From: Pseudomonas orientalis
GTDB lineage: Bacteria; Pseudomonadota; Gammaproteobacteria; Pseudomonadales; Pseudomonadaceae
Direction: 5' to 3'
NCBI RefSeq assembly: GCF_022807995.1
Contig: NZ_CP094351.1
Location: 3,007,001 to 3,071,000, forward strand
Length of the DNA stretch: 64,000 bases
Within the stretch, counting starts at the first letter, position 1. The number at the start of each line of letters is the position of its first letter. The notes beneath the pieces were generated by a model. The model made no database searches. It was not told the origin of the DNA and worked only from the letters and a program-made list of their open reading frames with translations. A program made the translations under genes and the position numbers. Shown piece after piece: positions 33,409 to 42,380 of this stretch.

Positions 33409-33915
33409 TTAGATCGCCTTCAGTGTGCCGTCAGCGGCGCGAGTGGTGTTTGAGGTGCTATAGAACTTCGCCCACGGCGACCAACCGGCGGAACCTGTCA
33501 GCCGGCACATCATCAGCTCGGTCGCAGCATAATCAATAGCCAACAGCGCGCCGTAGTTGTAAGTGCCGTCATTGGTTGCCGAAAAATGCTGCAAGACGCC
33601 ATAACCGGAACCAAAAGGCGGCCTGCCTGCCGTATCGGCCGAGTAACGGGAAATGCCCGTCTGCGCCACCTGGCTGCCAAGTACGTCCGTGCGCAACGTC
33701 AGCCCAGGCGAATATGTAACCCCAAGCCCAAACGCACCAACACTCATGACATTCCCGGGATCAGTGCCTATGTTTGCGTTTGAGGCGGTCCCCAGCTGTG
33801 CATTACGCGCGTACAGCTCCGTCGTCATTGCATTGATTTTCACAGCAGTGCTGCGTGTTGTGTCGCCACCAAAACCCGTTGGCGCTGTACCAATGTTTAT
33901 ATCTTGCCTTGCCAT
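33409..33915 (-). CDS. Tail fibre/knob-like protein
   Basis: The 168-residue protein opens with the fibre-base phrase INIGTAPTGFGGDTTRSTAVKIN, common at the start of Pseudomonas tail fibre proteins. It ends with a knob-like SGSAGWSPWAKFYSTSNTTRA pattern. It sits directly upstream of the assembly chaperone gene on the same strand. It probably contacts the host surface. Confidence 0.78.
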   Translation of the reverse strand: MARQDINIGTAPTGFGGDTTRSTAVKINAMTTELYARNAQLGTASNANIGTDPGNVMSVGAFGLGVTYSPGLTLRTDVLGSQVAQTGISRYSADTAGRPPFGSGYGVLQHFSATNDGTYNYGALLAIDYAATELMMCRLTGSAGWSPWAKFYSTSNTTRAADGTLKAI

Positions 33916-33925
33916 GCTTCCTCCA

Positions 33926-34570
33926 CTAACTTATTTGCTTTGCAAATAACACAGGCAAAAATAAATTATTGCCATTAAAATCGCCTATGTTTTGCAAAAG
34001 TATGCTTATCGTATTTGTAGAATAATTCCACGAACATGACAGTTTTGAGAAAGTTGTGCTTCCCGGGATATCCATTGCAATATTATTGATCAGCATGTAG
34101 TCGCCACTATTGAGCGGCGCAGATGCCGACCAGTGGAAGGACCATCTGCCCACCGATGTATTAACTGCCCCATTAAATGTCCATGAGGTAATCACCGTCG
34201 TGAACTGAGCGCATGGCGTACCACTGTCAAACAGTAGCTTCGTGCCGCCATCCCACAAACGCATCCCGTAGGTTTCAGTCGGCTTCGATGCATATGCGGC
34301 GAGAAAGTAGGATCCTGACACGTCTTGGCTGTTTGTGTTTGACCAGCCCGTCCAGTTGCCTGGATCTCCAAGAATACGCACCCATTGGAATACTCCGTTA
34401 GAATCAGGCCTTGCAAATATCAGGGGTGGTTCTTGGGATGTTATAGGCGAAGGGAAAATTGCCCCATATCTGGTGTATCTACCCGAAGACAGGACAACAA
34501 GCCTTGAAAACTCAGAGTCGAGCGTGACTACGTCCGATGTATTCGTGAAAGACATCCCGTATCCAGCCAT
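33926..34570 (-). CDS. Phage virion protein downstream of gpJ, unknown
   Basis: The 214-residue protein is rich in Ser, Thr, Asn and Trp and looks all-beta, without a recognised domain. Its base composition is clearly more AT-rich than its neighbours. It overlaps the next upstream gene by one base (TAATG type junction), so it belongs to the tail tip/fibre operon. Many lambda-like Pseudomonas phages have similar small genes after J; a role in tail tip decoration is inferred. Confidence 0.7.
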   Translation of the reverse strand: MAGYGMSFTNTSDVVTLDSEFSRLVVLSSGRYTRYGAIFPSPITSQEPPLIFARPDSNGVFQWVRILGDPGNWTGWSNTNSQDVSGSYFLAAYASKPTETYGMRLWDGGTKLLFDSGTPCAQFTTVITSWTFNGAVNTSVGRWSFHWSASAPLNSGDYMLINNIAMDIPGSTTFSKLSCSWNYSTNTISILLQNIGDFNGNNLFLPVLFAKQIS

Positions 34571-34905
34571 TACCTGTACCTCAACACAAGAAGCCTTTGC
34601 GTCGAAACGCCAACGCGTCCCTGCGGTACATTCCTATTTCTTGACCAAACAGTTACTCCGCCGTCGTGAACCTGAGCATCAAACTGCGCTACCCGAGCGT
34701 CTTGGCTACCAGAGTCATTTTGCCATGATCCATTGTTCGGCAAACAAATAGCGATGCACTTTGCCATTGTCACCCCCGGGATTGAAATGAATGTATTGGT
34801 TTGCTCAAGAGCAATAAGAGCGGAATAAATAACCCTTACCGTAAATGAGTTTTCATCAAGTTGAAGGGCGCCATTGGCGCCCCATATCCTTACTCCACTA
34901 CTCAT
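34570..34905 (-). CDS. Small phage tail-tip associated protein, unknown
   Basis: The 111-residue protein (MSSGVRIWGANGALQLDENSF...) overlaps the end of the gpJ gene by 4 bases. It appears all-beta. The opening phrase, with GVRIWGANG followed by a beta strand, recurs in small proteins encoded after gpJ in other phages as I recall. Function is unknown. Confidence 0.7.
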   Translation of the reverse strand: MSSGVRIWGANGALQLDENSFTVRVIYSALIALEQTNTFISIPGVTMAKCIAICLPNNGSWQNDSGSQDARVAQFDAQVHDGGVTVWSRNRNVPQGRVGVSTQRLLVLRYR

Positions 34906-37900
34906 TCGGAGAGATCTCCTATTTGCACGCGCTTGACACCGTTCACATCGAAGAAGCGCAACGAGCGATTTGTCATGATCGAGCGGCCCTGGCCAGGCAC
35001 TAAACCGTTAATTTCGAAAGTTCCGTCCTTGTTGAGAATCCATCCCTGCTGGCCTGCGATATAGTTGGTCGAGCTGATGTAAGCCCCGATCTTCGCGTTC
35101 GTGATCGTGCCGTCCTGAATGAAAGCGGCCTGGATGAAGGTCTGTCCGCCTGTCACCGCAAACGGCACGGTTCCGGCCTGGCCAATAGCGAAACGGTCAG
35201 CATCGATAATGAACTGCGTCTGCAGGCCGCCCGGCCCGTTCTCCAGCCCAAGGCCAATGCCGGCGTACTTGTAAAGCCCGGTTGCGGTCTCGTACTGCAT
35301 TCGCACCGACCAGTTCGCCGTCACCTTGCCGTTGACCGTCTGGATTGCCGTGCTGTTGGTTTGAATGGCGAGAGTATTACCGCCCACTGTCGACTGAACC
35401 GTATCGATACGCTGGCCAAGCGCCTGGTCAGCGCTCGTCCTTGCAACGATCTCGCTCTGCACTGCCGCCGCATTACTCGACGTCTGAGCCTTAACGGTGT
35501 CGATTCGGCTGGAAAGTGCGCCGTCAGCATTGATGCGAGCGGTCTGCTCAGATACGACCGAAGCGGCGTTGCTCGCCACCTTCACCTCAACCAAGTCCGT
35601 GCGCTGGCCCTGCACCATGTCGCCCTCGATCAGGGCGGACTGAGTGGACCAGACGCCGACATAGCTGGCCTCAGACCCCATCAAGGCACTGTCATCGCCT
35701 TGAAGCGGTGGGTTGACCTGCAGGTAGATACCGTCAACACGCTCTGCGGTCGTGGTGACCTTTCCGTTGAGCGTGGTCACCGTCGCCTTGAGCGTGCTTA
35801 ACCCTGTCGCCGTAGCATTCACACCAGTCGTTGGATCGTTCACCGTGGCCTTGACGGTGCTCAGCTGCGAAGCCTGCGACGTTACCTCTAAGCCGATTTC
35901 GGTAATGCTGGCGCTGTTCTGCTGGATTTGCAGAGCCATCGCCCGGGTTGTCTCCGCAATGGTGCCCATGTTGAACCAGTAGTTGGCGCTGGGCGGCTGG
36001 ATGTTCGCCGGTACCGGGGCGATTGCCTGGTACAGGTTCTGCCCCTGACGAACGATGTCACCCTTGAGGTAGGCCCTGTCCGGAACCCATTCCAGGGCAT
36101 CGACAACCTGGTCGATCAATTGCTCCAGCTCTGCCTTGGTCGCTGCGATTCTTCCATTGACCGAGCCGGGGCCGTTGCCGTCGATCAGGTTGATCCGCGC
36201 GTTGAGCAATTGCCCCAGCGAGGTTTCATCAATCTGACCTTTGATTTGCTCGAGGATGGCCCCGGCGTCCGAACTGGATTGCCCCATGACTCCATTCACC
36301 ACCGGGTAGAACGGCCCGATGTTGCCGGTACGATCCACCAGGCGCGCCCAGAAGAACAGGGTTGCGCCTGCGAGCAGGGACTGCATCCGGTAATCGGCCT
36401 GCGGATATGCCAGGTCGGCCAGTTTGGTCGCCGCCGCGAGGTTGTTCGCCGGGCCATACCACAGCTCGGTTCGCTGAGTATCCTCGGCACCAGCTGGGAA
36501 ACCCCACTTGATGCCGATCCCGAACAGTTCGCTTTTGGTGTTCAGGAACGACACCGCCGGCGGCAAACCGGTTTTGCCTTGCAGGTTCGTCAGGATCGAG
36601 TTTTTCCAAACCGACGAGATGTCGAAGGCGCTCACTGCGCGTACGCGGGCTAAGTAGGCCCCCGAATAGATACCGGTGACATCAACGCTCGTCGAGCCGG
36701 TGCGCTGGACCCGGATCCAGTTCCCGCTGTCTTTGCGCCACTCCACGTCATACGCGACGGCGCCGGCGACGGACTGCCACGAGATGTTCATGGTGCTGAT
36801 GGCGATGCCCTGATTCACCGAGTAGCTCGATGTCAGTGTGACGCTGGCCGGTGCTGGTACCACCGTGATCGGAATCACGCTGATCGGGCGCTCTTCCAGA
36901 CGCGCGCCGGTGTCGATGTGAGCAAACTTGCTCGGATCGTACTGAACTGCCGAGATCTCGAACACACCGGGTTCTGGCCGGGCCACGCTCACCACGCGGT
37001 AGAGCGGAATGGCCAGGTCGTCAGCATCCAGCGCCCACACCAGCTCACGCTCAGGCGGCACGGAATAGGCGACGGTCACGGTGACCTGCCGCCCACTGAC
37101 CAACTGCACGGTGCGCCCTTCACACTTGCCGTCAGGCAGATTGAGGATTAACCGGTCGCCGGGCTTGGCCTGTGTGTCGCGGTCCAAGGTGATGACTTTG
37201 CCGTTCACTGCCGAGATGCGCCCGCCCACCGGCCGACCGGCCAGGAGCTCGTCAGCGATCGGGATCACGTAGCCAGGCAGCGGAATGCGCCCGTCCAAGC
37301 CTACCTTGAAGGTGACGGCCCGATCCTTGGAGTTGGTGAGCAACGCCCACTTGCCGCGGCGCTGAGCCTCGGATTCGCGGGTGCAACCGATGGCACTTAT
37401 CTCCAGCGGGTTGTCGCCGTAGCGCCGCTGCAGCTTGGCATCGGTTACAGCTGTGACGTCGGTGTCGAAGTTGTTCAGCGGGTTGTCGTAGCTGATCAGC
37501 GCCCGGGTGTACCGGGTGCGCTCCGACGCGCTGGAGTAGGTAAATTTGCCATCGATGACGTTTGCCCTTGTGTAGGCAAAGTCGAAGTCGGCCGCGCGCG
37601 GCATATCCGCCAGCGTGAATACCTGGCCCTGAGCCCAGTAGGTCATGCCACGGTAGATGGTCGAAATATCCTGAAGCAGCGACCAGGCGTCAGCCTTGCT
37701 TTGCAGGTTCAGGTTGCAAATGAAACGCGGCTCCTGCCCGCCCTTCCCGTCCGGCACCAACTGATCGCAGTACTGGGAAATCCGGTACAGCTCCCACTTA
37801 TCCACCATCCACGGCTTGATACGACGGCCGAGGCCGAAGCGGTCAGCGGTGGTGATGTCGTAGGTCATCCAGACAGGGTTGTCGGTCCAGGCCTGCTTGA

Positions 37901-38723
37901 AGGTCCCGTCCCAGACGCCGCTGTAGGAGCGCGACACAGGTTCGTAGTTGCTCGGCACCTGCATCTTCTTCAGCTTGGTCTCGACTGTCACGGCCGGGAT
38001 GCTGCGGAACTGCTCGGCAGAAAACTCGATGTAGAGTAGCGCAGTGTTCGGGTAGCGGATCTTCGCGTCGATCACCTCGGTAAACCCGGCGATCTGCATT
38101 GTGTCCGAGATTTTGTTGTTGTTCTGATTCAGAGTGATGCGGGTGATGCGCATCAGCCAGCCGGTCGTGGCTTTGGGTAAGTCGATACGGCGCGTGCGCT
38201 CGTACACGCTGGTGGTCTTCCCATCGACCGCCTCGCTCAGTATCTGCTGGTAGGCGCCGCCATCAGTGGCCAGCTCAACCTTGTATTCGATCCGGTACCC
38301 ATTGATGTTGCCACCGGCGTCCACGGACTGGAGCGCCGGCCACGCGAAGCGTACGCGCACAGCGGAAAGCTGGGTGTTGTTGATCGCCCTAATCCACGGA
38401 GTGCCGCTGCGCAGCTCGGTGCTGATGGTGGTCTCGTTCTCGACCGATGGAATCCCCTGGATATAGGTCTGGTCCACGGCCCCAGTGCGCCATTCCCACT
38501 TCACGTTCGGGAAGTTCATGTTCCCTTGGGGGTCTTGCAGTGGGGTGTTGTCGAGGTAGATGTCCTTGGCGGTTGGCGTCCCTTCGAACTCGCCCTCCCC
38601 TACAGCGATCAGCATCTTGGCGATGGCGACAGAGCGCAGACTGTCCGGGGCTTCCGTCGGCGTTTTTGGTTTTTCTTCGCCGCCCTTAGCGCCGTGGATG
38701 TCGATCTTGCGTGCTGCGCCCAT
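34902..38723 (-). CDS. Tail tip/host specificity protein, lambda gpJ-like
   Basis: The 1,273-residue protein is the central tail tip protein. ATG 38723 (MGAARKIDIHGAKGG) was chosen because TGGAGAAAAGC precedes it. The order is: N-terminal J core (VGEGEFEG, DIYLDNTPL), tail hub regions (GVWDGTF, NPVWMTYDI, YCDQLVPDG), fibronectin type III-like segments (about 640-840), then repeated helical/heptad regions (about 900-1130) and a C-terminal receptor part. gpJ binds the outer membrane receptor and fixes host range. Confidence 0.94.
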   Translation of the reverse strand: MGAARKIDIHGAKGGEEKPKTPTEAPDSLRSVAIAKMLIAVGEGEFEGTPTAKDIYLDNTPLQDPQGNMNFPNVKWEWRTGAVDQTYIQGIPSVENETTISTELRSGTPWIRAINNTQLSAVRVRFAWPALQSVDAGGNINGYRIEYKVELATDGGAYQQILSEAVDGKTTSVYERTRRIDLPKATTGWLMRITRITLNQNNNKISDTMQIAGFTEVIDAKIRYPNTALLYIEFSAEQFRSIPAVTVETKLKKMQVPSNYEPVSRSYSGVWDGTFKQAWTDNPVWMTYDITTADRFGLGRRIKPWMVDKWELYRISQYCDQLVPDGKGGQEPRFICNLNLQSKADAWSLLQDISTIYRGMTYWAQGQVFTLADMPRAADFDFAYTRANVIDGKFTYSSASERTRYTRALISYDNPLNNFDTDVTAVTDAKLQRRYGDNPLEISAIGCTRESEAQRRGKWALLTNSKDRAVTFKVGLDGRIPLPGYVIPIADELLAGRPVGGRISAVNGKVITLDRDTQAKPGDRLILNLPDGKCEGRTVQLVSGRQVTVTVAYSVPPERELVWALDADDLAIPLYRVVSVARPEPGVFEISAVQYDPSKFAHIDTGARLEERPISVIPITVVPAPASVTLTSSYSVNQGIAISTMNISWQSVAGAVAYDVEWRKDSGNWIRVQRTGSTSVDVTGIYSGAYLARVRAVSAFDISSVWKNSILTNLQGKTGLPPAVSFLNTKSELFGIGIKWGFPAGAEDTQRTELWYGPANNLAAATKLADLAYPQADYRMQSLLAGATLFFWARLVDRTGNIGPFYPVVNGVMGQSSSDAGAILEQIKGQIDETSLGQLLNARINLIDGNGPGSVNGRIAATKAELEQLIDQVVDALEWVPDRAYLKGDIVRQGQNLYQAIAPVPANIQPPSANYWFNMGTIAETTRAMALQIQQNSASITEIGLEVTSQASQLSTVKATVNDPTTGVNATATGLSTLKATVTTLNGKVTTTAERVDGIYLQVNPPLQGDDSALMGSEASYVGVWSTQSALIEGDMVQGQRTDLVEVKVASNAASVVSEQTARINADGALSSRIDTVKAQTSSNAAAVQSEIVARTSADQALGQRIDTVQSTVGGNTLAIQTNSTAIQTVNGKVTANWSVRMQYETATGLYKYAGIGLGLENGPGGLQTQFIIDADRFAIGQAGTVPFAVTGGQTFIQAAFIQDGTITNAKIGAYISSTNYIAGQQGWILNKDGTFEINGLVPGQGRSIMTNRSLRFFDVNGVKRVQIGDLSE

Positions 38724-38740
38724 GCTTTTCTCCAGGCAAT

Positions 38741-38760
38741 AAAAAACCGCGATATCGCGG
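38741..38760 (-). terminator. Hairpin plus T run upstream of the gpJ ribosome binding site
   Basis: CCGCGATATCGCGG (38747-38760) is a perfect 14-base palindrome followed on the minus strand by six T and then GCCTGGAGAAAAGC and the gpJ start. It separates gpJ from the plus-strand gene at 38802. Confidence 0.65.
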
Positions 38761-38801
38761 CTTCGGTTAACCTCAAACTTTTCTGGCAAGGAGCCAATGT
38801 G

Positions 38802-39140
38802 ATGAAGATCAAAAACGCTTTGGTGCTGGTAGCGGCGATATCAGCTACAGGCTGTGGGACTGTCAACACCACTTTCCGAGACGACACCGTCGCGAGCAAT
38901 AAGCTGGCTCGTTGGAGTTCGAGCTGCGATTCGGTACCGAGAATCTATAGCGGTGCCGTTTTTGATTACTGCACACTCGATGCAGCGCCACGTCAGAGCA
39001 CCGGCTTTGACGGACACCCGTCTGCGTCATTAATTTTGCTAGATATGGGGCTGTCTGGAATTGCAGACACCCTCATTTTGCCCTACACAATTTACCTACA
39101 GAGTAAGCACGGAGACATAGAAAAGGCGCGATTCGAGTAA
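38802..39140 (+). CDS. YceK/DUF1375-like lipoprotein, prophage moron
   Basis: The 112-residue protein starts at ATG 38802 with AAGGAGCC upstream. It has a lipoprotein signal with lipobox SATGC. The body has the DUF1375 pattern: YSGAVFDY and, near the end, GLSGIADTLILPYTIY. It is on the opposite strand to gpI and gpJ and lies between them, so it is an independent insertion in the structural operon. It may alter the cell surface of the lysogen; this is inference. Confidence 0.8.
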   Translation: MKIKNALVLVAAISATGCGTVNTTFRDDTVASNKLARWSSSCDSVPRIYSGAVFDYCTLDAAPRQSTGFDGHPSASLILLDMGLSGIADTLILPYTIYLQSKHGDIEKARFE

Positions 39141-39188
39141 TCGCACACGCACTAACTTCAGGTGACAAGTAGCTTGCTCCGACCATTG

Positions 39189-39800
39189 CTACATATGGTC
39201 CTCGGCGTAAATGGCAGCGCTAATGATCGCCCCGCCGACACGGCGCTTGCCGTAGCACAGCGGAACCGGGTTACCGGATGCCGTGGTGTTCTTGGCACTG
39301 CCGAAGGCGTAGCCGGGGGTGTTCTCCGGCGCGGCGCTGGTCTTGAGTCCACCAGCCTGGGGGCTGAGCATTTGGATCACGCCGCCCAACGCCATCGATC
39401 CGCCCATCATTATCAGGGCGGAGCCGAAAGGAGCGCCCGCGCCGAAGGTGCCGCCGGTGATGACGAGACCAACAACGATAAGCACTGCCCCGATAATGGT
39501 TTGCAGCGCACCGCCGCGCTTACTGCCGGTGATAACGGGAGCAATGCGGATATCTCCAGCGCCCGCGAACCCAAGTTCTTTCTCGCCCAGGTTCGTTTTG
39601 CCTCGAAAAACCGCGAACTCAATACCCTTAGATTTGGCATTGGACAGAAACCGCTCGAAACCTGGAATTTGGACGCAAAGCGCTTTCACGGCCTCGGCCG
39701 GAGTACTCACAGCCATTCGGAAAGACCGTCCAAACTGTCGGAGCTGACCGTAGAGCAGGATTGTGGTCATGGGCTGATAATTGATGGCAAGTGCCGCCAT
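39189..39800 (-). CDS. Tail assembly protein, lambda gpI-like
   Basis: The 203-residue protein matches the lambda I family: an N-terminal ubiquitin-like part (TTILLYGQLRQFGRSFRM), GAGDIRIAPVITGSKRGG, a hydrophobic Gly-rich region and a C-terminal GNPVPLCYGKRRVGGAIISAAI. ACCTGGAGAAAAGC precedes its ATG. In lambda it works with K in tail tip assembly. Confidence 0.92.
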   Translation of the reverse strand: MAALAINYQPMTTILLYGQLRQFGRSFRMAVSTPAEAVKALCVQIPGFERFLSNAKSKGIEFAVFRGKTNLGEKELGFAGAGDIRIAPVITGSKRGGALQTIIGAVLIVVGLVITGGTFGAGAPFGSALIMMGGSMALGGVIQMLSPQAGGLKTSAAPENTPGYAFGSAKNTTASGNPVPLCYGKRRVGGAIISAAIYAEDHM

Positions 39801-39818
39801 TTGCTTTTCTCCAGGTAA

Positions 39819-39842
39819 TAAAAAAGCCCGCCGAAGCGAGCC
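39819..39842 (-). terminator. Hairpin plus T run upstream of the gpI ribosome binding site
   Basis: On the minus strand GGCTCGC and GCGGGCT arms around TTCG lead into six T, then ATTACCTGGAGAAAAGC and the gpI ATG. Same layout as upstream of gpJ and the endolysin. Confidence 0.65.
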
Positions 39843-39862
39843 TTGAACAATTTGATGTGACG

Positions 39863-40213
39863 CTATAAGCAGCCTTGCAGCGCGGTCAGCCGTTTATTCG
39901 CGATCCAATTACCCACCACCACGTAATATTTCGCCTCTGATCCGTAGCCCTTTGGCTGGATGTCAACGAAGTACTGAGAGCCCTCAGTGAATACCGTATA
40001 CCCGGTGTCACGCCCAGGCTGAGAGGTTGCGCCAGGCGTGCCGCCGAAGATCGGCTGGTTCTGCCATTCATACTGCACGCACTTAGCCAGCGCGGCGTCA
40101 GTTTTCTTCGAGGTCAGTACCTTGTAAGGTCCTTCCTGGCGCGCCTCGTTCATCGTGGGTGCCATGCACCCCGCCAGCATCGCCACCGCTACCGTCGCTA
40201 TCAAAATCCGCAT
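39863..40213 (-). CDS. Prophage lipoprotein moron (116 aa)
   Basis: The 116-residue protein has a lipoprotein signal with lipobox MLAGC (residues 12-16). The mature part is short, with two further Cys and a C-terminal YYVVVGNWIANKRLTALQGCL. It is not similar to a known structural protein and lies in the extra block between K and I. Surface or superinfection-exclusion roles are plausible but not shown. Confidence 0.75.
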   Translation of the reverse strand: MRILIATVAVAMLAGCMAPTMNEARQEGPYKVLTSKKTDAALAKCVQYEWQNQPIFGGTPGATSQPGRDTGYTVFTEGSQYFVDIQPKGYGSEAKYYVVVGNWIANKRLTALQGCL

Positions 40214-40221
40214 GCTAGCTC

Positions 40222-40542
40222 CTAAAATATTGATCCGCCGAAAGTGAAGAACTTGAACGATATTTTATCGTCATCCGCATCTCTCATTTCAAAGCGAATT
40301 CTGTCGAGCCCATTATCCACTCGAGAGGCTTCGAGGCGCATGAACTGGGTCAAGCCACCACCGAATCCGTTCAACTCAAGAGCGCTGACATCATGAAAAA
40401 TTAGCGATACCGCGTCCAAACCTGACTCATTGGCAGACAGCACCAACTCCAAATCGTATTTGAATTCGTTGAATTTGATGTCAATTGACATAACACAGTC
40501 CTGCTCTCGCAGCAGACCGTTCAAGCGATCAAGTCTATCCAT
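40222..40542 (-). CDS. Hypothetical prophage protein between lipoprotein genes
   Basis: The product of 106 residues (or 89 if the second ATG at 40491 is used) has no signal peptide. From SIDIKFNEFKYDLELVL onward it looks like an alternating beta-strand protein with an acidic RDADDDK turn. The longer start has GGGTGG upstream, the shorter one GCAGGA. It is eight bases upstream of the neighbouring lipoprotein gene on the same strand. Function unknown. Confidence 0.6.
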   Translation of the reverse strand: MDRLDRLNGLLREQDCVMSIDIKFNEFKYDLELVLSANESGLDAVSLIFHDVSALELNGFGGGLTQFMRLEASRVDNGLDRIRFEMRDADDDKISFKFFTFGGSIF

Positions 40543-40646
40543 GTGTCCACCCGTCTGGGATCAAATGCAACACCACGCGCATGTCGTTCCCTCTTTGGTT
40601 TGGCGGGGCTGCAATATTGCTCAGTACGCCACTTTGGTGCCACGAA

Positions 40647-40988
40647 TTATCGCTGGTCGATTTCAATCTTCTGCGTCGGATCAGGGCTATACCTCTGGCG
40701 TTTCAGCTGCGGATCCCCTTTCGCCATGCAGAAGAAATATATCTCAGCCTCTCCGCATCCGCCGTGAAGCGCGCACTCGCTAGCCTGCATGTGATCAAGC
40801 AGGATCTCCCGGCCTTGGGACTCGCAGAACACGTTTGCTTCTTTGAGTGCCTGCCCTTTCGCAGAGGCGGGCCCGCCGAATGGAACGCGGGTAGAAATCG
40901 TGTAGGTGTCGGGACCCACCTTGATCGGTCCGCTGTCTGCGCATCCCGCGAGTGCCATAGCGAACAAAACCATCAGCCAAATTTTCAT
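40647..40988 (-). CDS. Prophage lipoprotein moron (113 aa)
   Basis: ATG 40988 lies six bases from GGAGG. The signal ends at lipobox ALAGC (about residues 12-16). The mature region contains VGPDTYTISTRVPFGG and paired Cys residues. A similar DTYT.S.......G.A pattern occurs in many small bacterial lipoproteins of unknown role. It belongs to the extra block between K and I. Confidence 0.77.
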   Translation of the reverse strand: MKIWLMVLFAMALAGCADSGPIKVGPDTYTISTRVPFGGPASAKGQALKEANVFCESQGREILLDHMQASECALHGGCGEAEIYFFCMAKGDPQLKRQRYSPDPTQKIEIDQR

Positions 40989-41118
40989 CAATATCCTCCA
41001 TGTAAGAAAGGACTGTACCGCGTACCTGGCCAGGCATCCACTTCACTGAGGCGTTGATGCAAAAAGCCCAGCGCGGGGCTGGTCTACTCAATCTGCCGTC
41101 GATTTTCTCGAAACTCTG

Positions 41119-41682
41119 CTACTTCAAGATCTTGTACCAAATCTGCGCGTTAACCAGCATTCTGATCGCGTTAACTTTGTCGATTGCATACTGTGGGGGT
41201 GTCTCCCAAGGTAACGAACTACCTTTAAAGACCAGCAGCGGCTCATCCGTGCCGCGCTCAAGCACAAGCCGAGCCTTAATAGATGCGAACTCAGGTTTGT
41301 CATTCAATGCATCGCGCATATTCTGGCGCTGTATTGGCGGAAGCTGACTCCAGGCCACAAACTCTTTAATCGGCTCCAGCCCAGCTGGAAACGTGTCGCG
41401 CTGTAAGGTATTTCCAAATGTCTTATAAACTTGCCCCATGTCATCAGTGAAGTCGATCCATTGATTGTTATCGGCTATCCGTGCGGGCAGCATTCTATTC
41501 CGAAAATTAGGATTAGAACTAAGCATGCCCGACTCACCATCGAAGTGATTGTACTGAATGTCTGTTCGGTTCCACTCATAAAAACGCAAGGTTGCGTACT
41601 TGTCGAAAGTCGACACAGCTGAGCAGCCAGGCAGCATGAGCGTGGCAATAGTGATCGACAACGCTATCAAAATTTTACGCAT
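41119..41682 (-). CDS. Prophage lipoprotein moron (187 aa)
   Basis: The start was placed at ATG 41682 (MRKILIALS) because AAGGA lies eight bases upstream; another ATG is two codons earlier. The lipobox is MLPGC. The mature part is rich in aromatic residues and has no known domain. It overlaps the possible small gene upstream by a few bases. Confidence 0.73.
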   Translation of the reverse strand: MRKILIALSITIATLMLPGCSAVSTFDKYATLRFYEWNRTDIQYNHFDGESGMLSSNPNFRNRMLPARIADNNQWIDFTDDMGQVYKTFGNTLQRDTFPAGLEPIKEFVAWSQLPPIQRQNMRDALNDKPEFASIKARLVLERGTDEPLLVFKGSSLPWETPPQYAIDKVNAIRMLVNAQIWYKILK

Positions 41683-41833
41683 GTGCATCCTTGAGCTTCA
41701 GATGAATTGGAAAGTTGGACTCCAACCACTGTAACTCGTACCTGTCCGGGCATCCAGCGTGGATGGAATGCCAGTGGCGCGCATCCGTTGATCGGTAGTA
41801 GTTTTTGGCTTCCACAAACCAAAGAATGGCCAT
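41675..41833 (-). CDS. Possible small protein upstream of the 41119 lipoprotein gene
   Basis: This frame of 52 codons (MAILWFVEAKNYYRS...) ends inside the start of the lipoprotein gene, which would give translational coupling. It has no Shine-Dalgarno, and its ATG overlaps, on the opposite strand, the start of the plus-strand gene at 41826. The protein is Trp/His/Tyr-rich and unrecognised. Confidence 0.35.
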   Translation of the reverse strand: MAILWFVEAKNYYRSTDARHWHSIHAGCPDRYELQWLESNFPIHLKLKDAHA

Positions 41834-42053
41834 GTCAGTCAGAAGTCTCGTGAAGAATCTACCCGCAGATCCAGATATGCCTGGATGGGTGCTTGGATGG
41901 GCAGTGGGTCGTAATGCTCCCTGGAGCTTTATTGACATCTACGCCGACAAACATGTCGCAGAGGTCGAGGCTGAGCGCTTGGGTGATGGTCACACTGTGA
42001 AGTATGGTTCGCATAGGCTCGGGACTGATGACTTCATGGGTGGCGGTGAATAG
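41826..42053 (+). CDS. Small hypothetical prophage protein (75 aa)
   Basis: The plus-strand frame (MAMSVRSLVKNLP...) gives a 75-residue protein with a segment GWVLGWAVGRNAPWSFIDIYADKHVAEVEAERLGDGHTVKYGSH that looks like a compact folded domain. A second ATG two codons later is also possible. It stops one base before the convergent 42055 gene. Function unknown. Confidence 0.5.
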   Translation: MAMSVRSLVKNLPADPDMPGWVLGWAVGRNAPWSFIDIYADKHVAEVEAERLGDGHTVKYGSHRLGTDDFMGGGE

Positions 42054-42054
42054 C

Positions 42055-42309
42055 CTAGATAGCGACCTCCTGCGCCAAGCCAAAATCAATTCTGCCCGGC
42101 CCTGATACAAGCCCTGCTTCAAGCCCTGACTTGCCACAGTAGCTGCGACTGTAGCCACCTTTGCTCTGGCACTTGCCGGAGAATTTCACGCGATCTATCT
42201 CGACACCGCCATCAAGAATGGCGACTTCGGCTTCAGCACCGCAGATACCGCCGCCGGTGATGGTGAAGAGGTCGTGAATGGTCAGCAAGTAGCGTTGTAT
42301 GATTTGCAT
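42055..42309 (-). CDS. Small hypothetical prophage protein (84 aa)
   Basis: ATG 42309 has an excellent GGAGGG upstream. The protein (MQIIQRYLLTIHDLFTITGGG...) has three Cys and a basic middle (KCQSKGGYSRSYCGKSG) and no signal peptide. It is divergent from the Imm41-like gene at 42381. Function unknown. Confidence 0.6.
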   Translation of the reverse strand: MQIIQRYLLTIHDLFTITGGGICGAEAEVAILDGGVEIDRVKFSGKCQSKGGYSRSYCGKSGLEAGLVSGPGRIDFGLAQEVAI

Positions 42310-42380
42310 GTGGCCCTCCGAGCTTAAATCATCGTCATGGATAAAGAACAGTCTGCCACGCAGACATAAGGAACCTCGTG

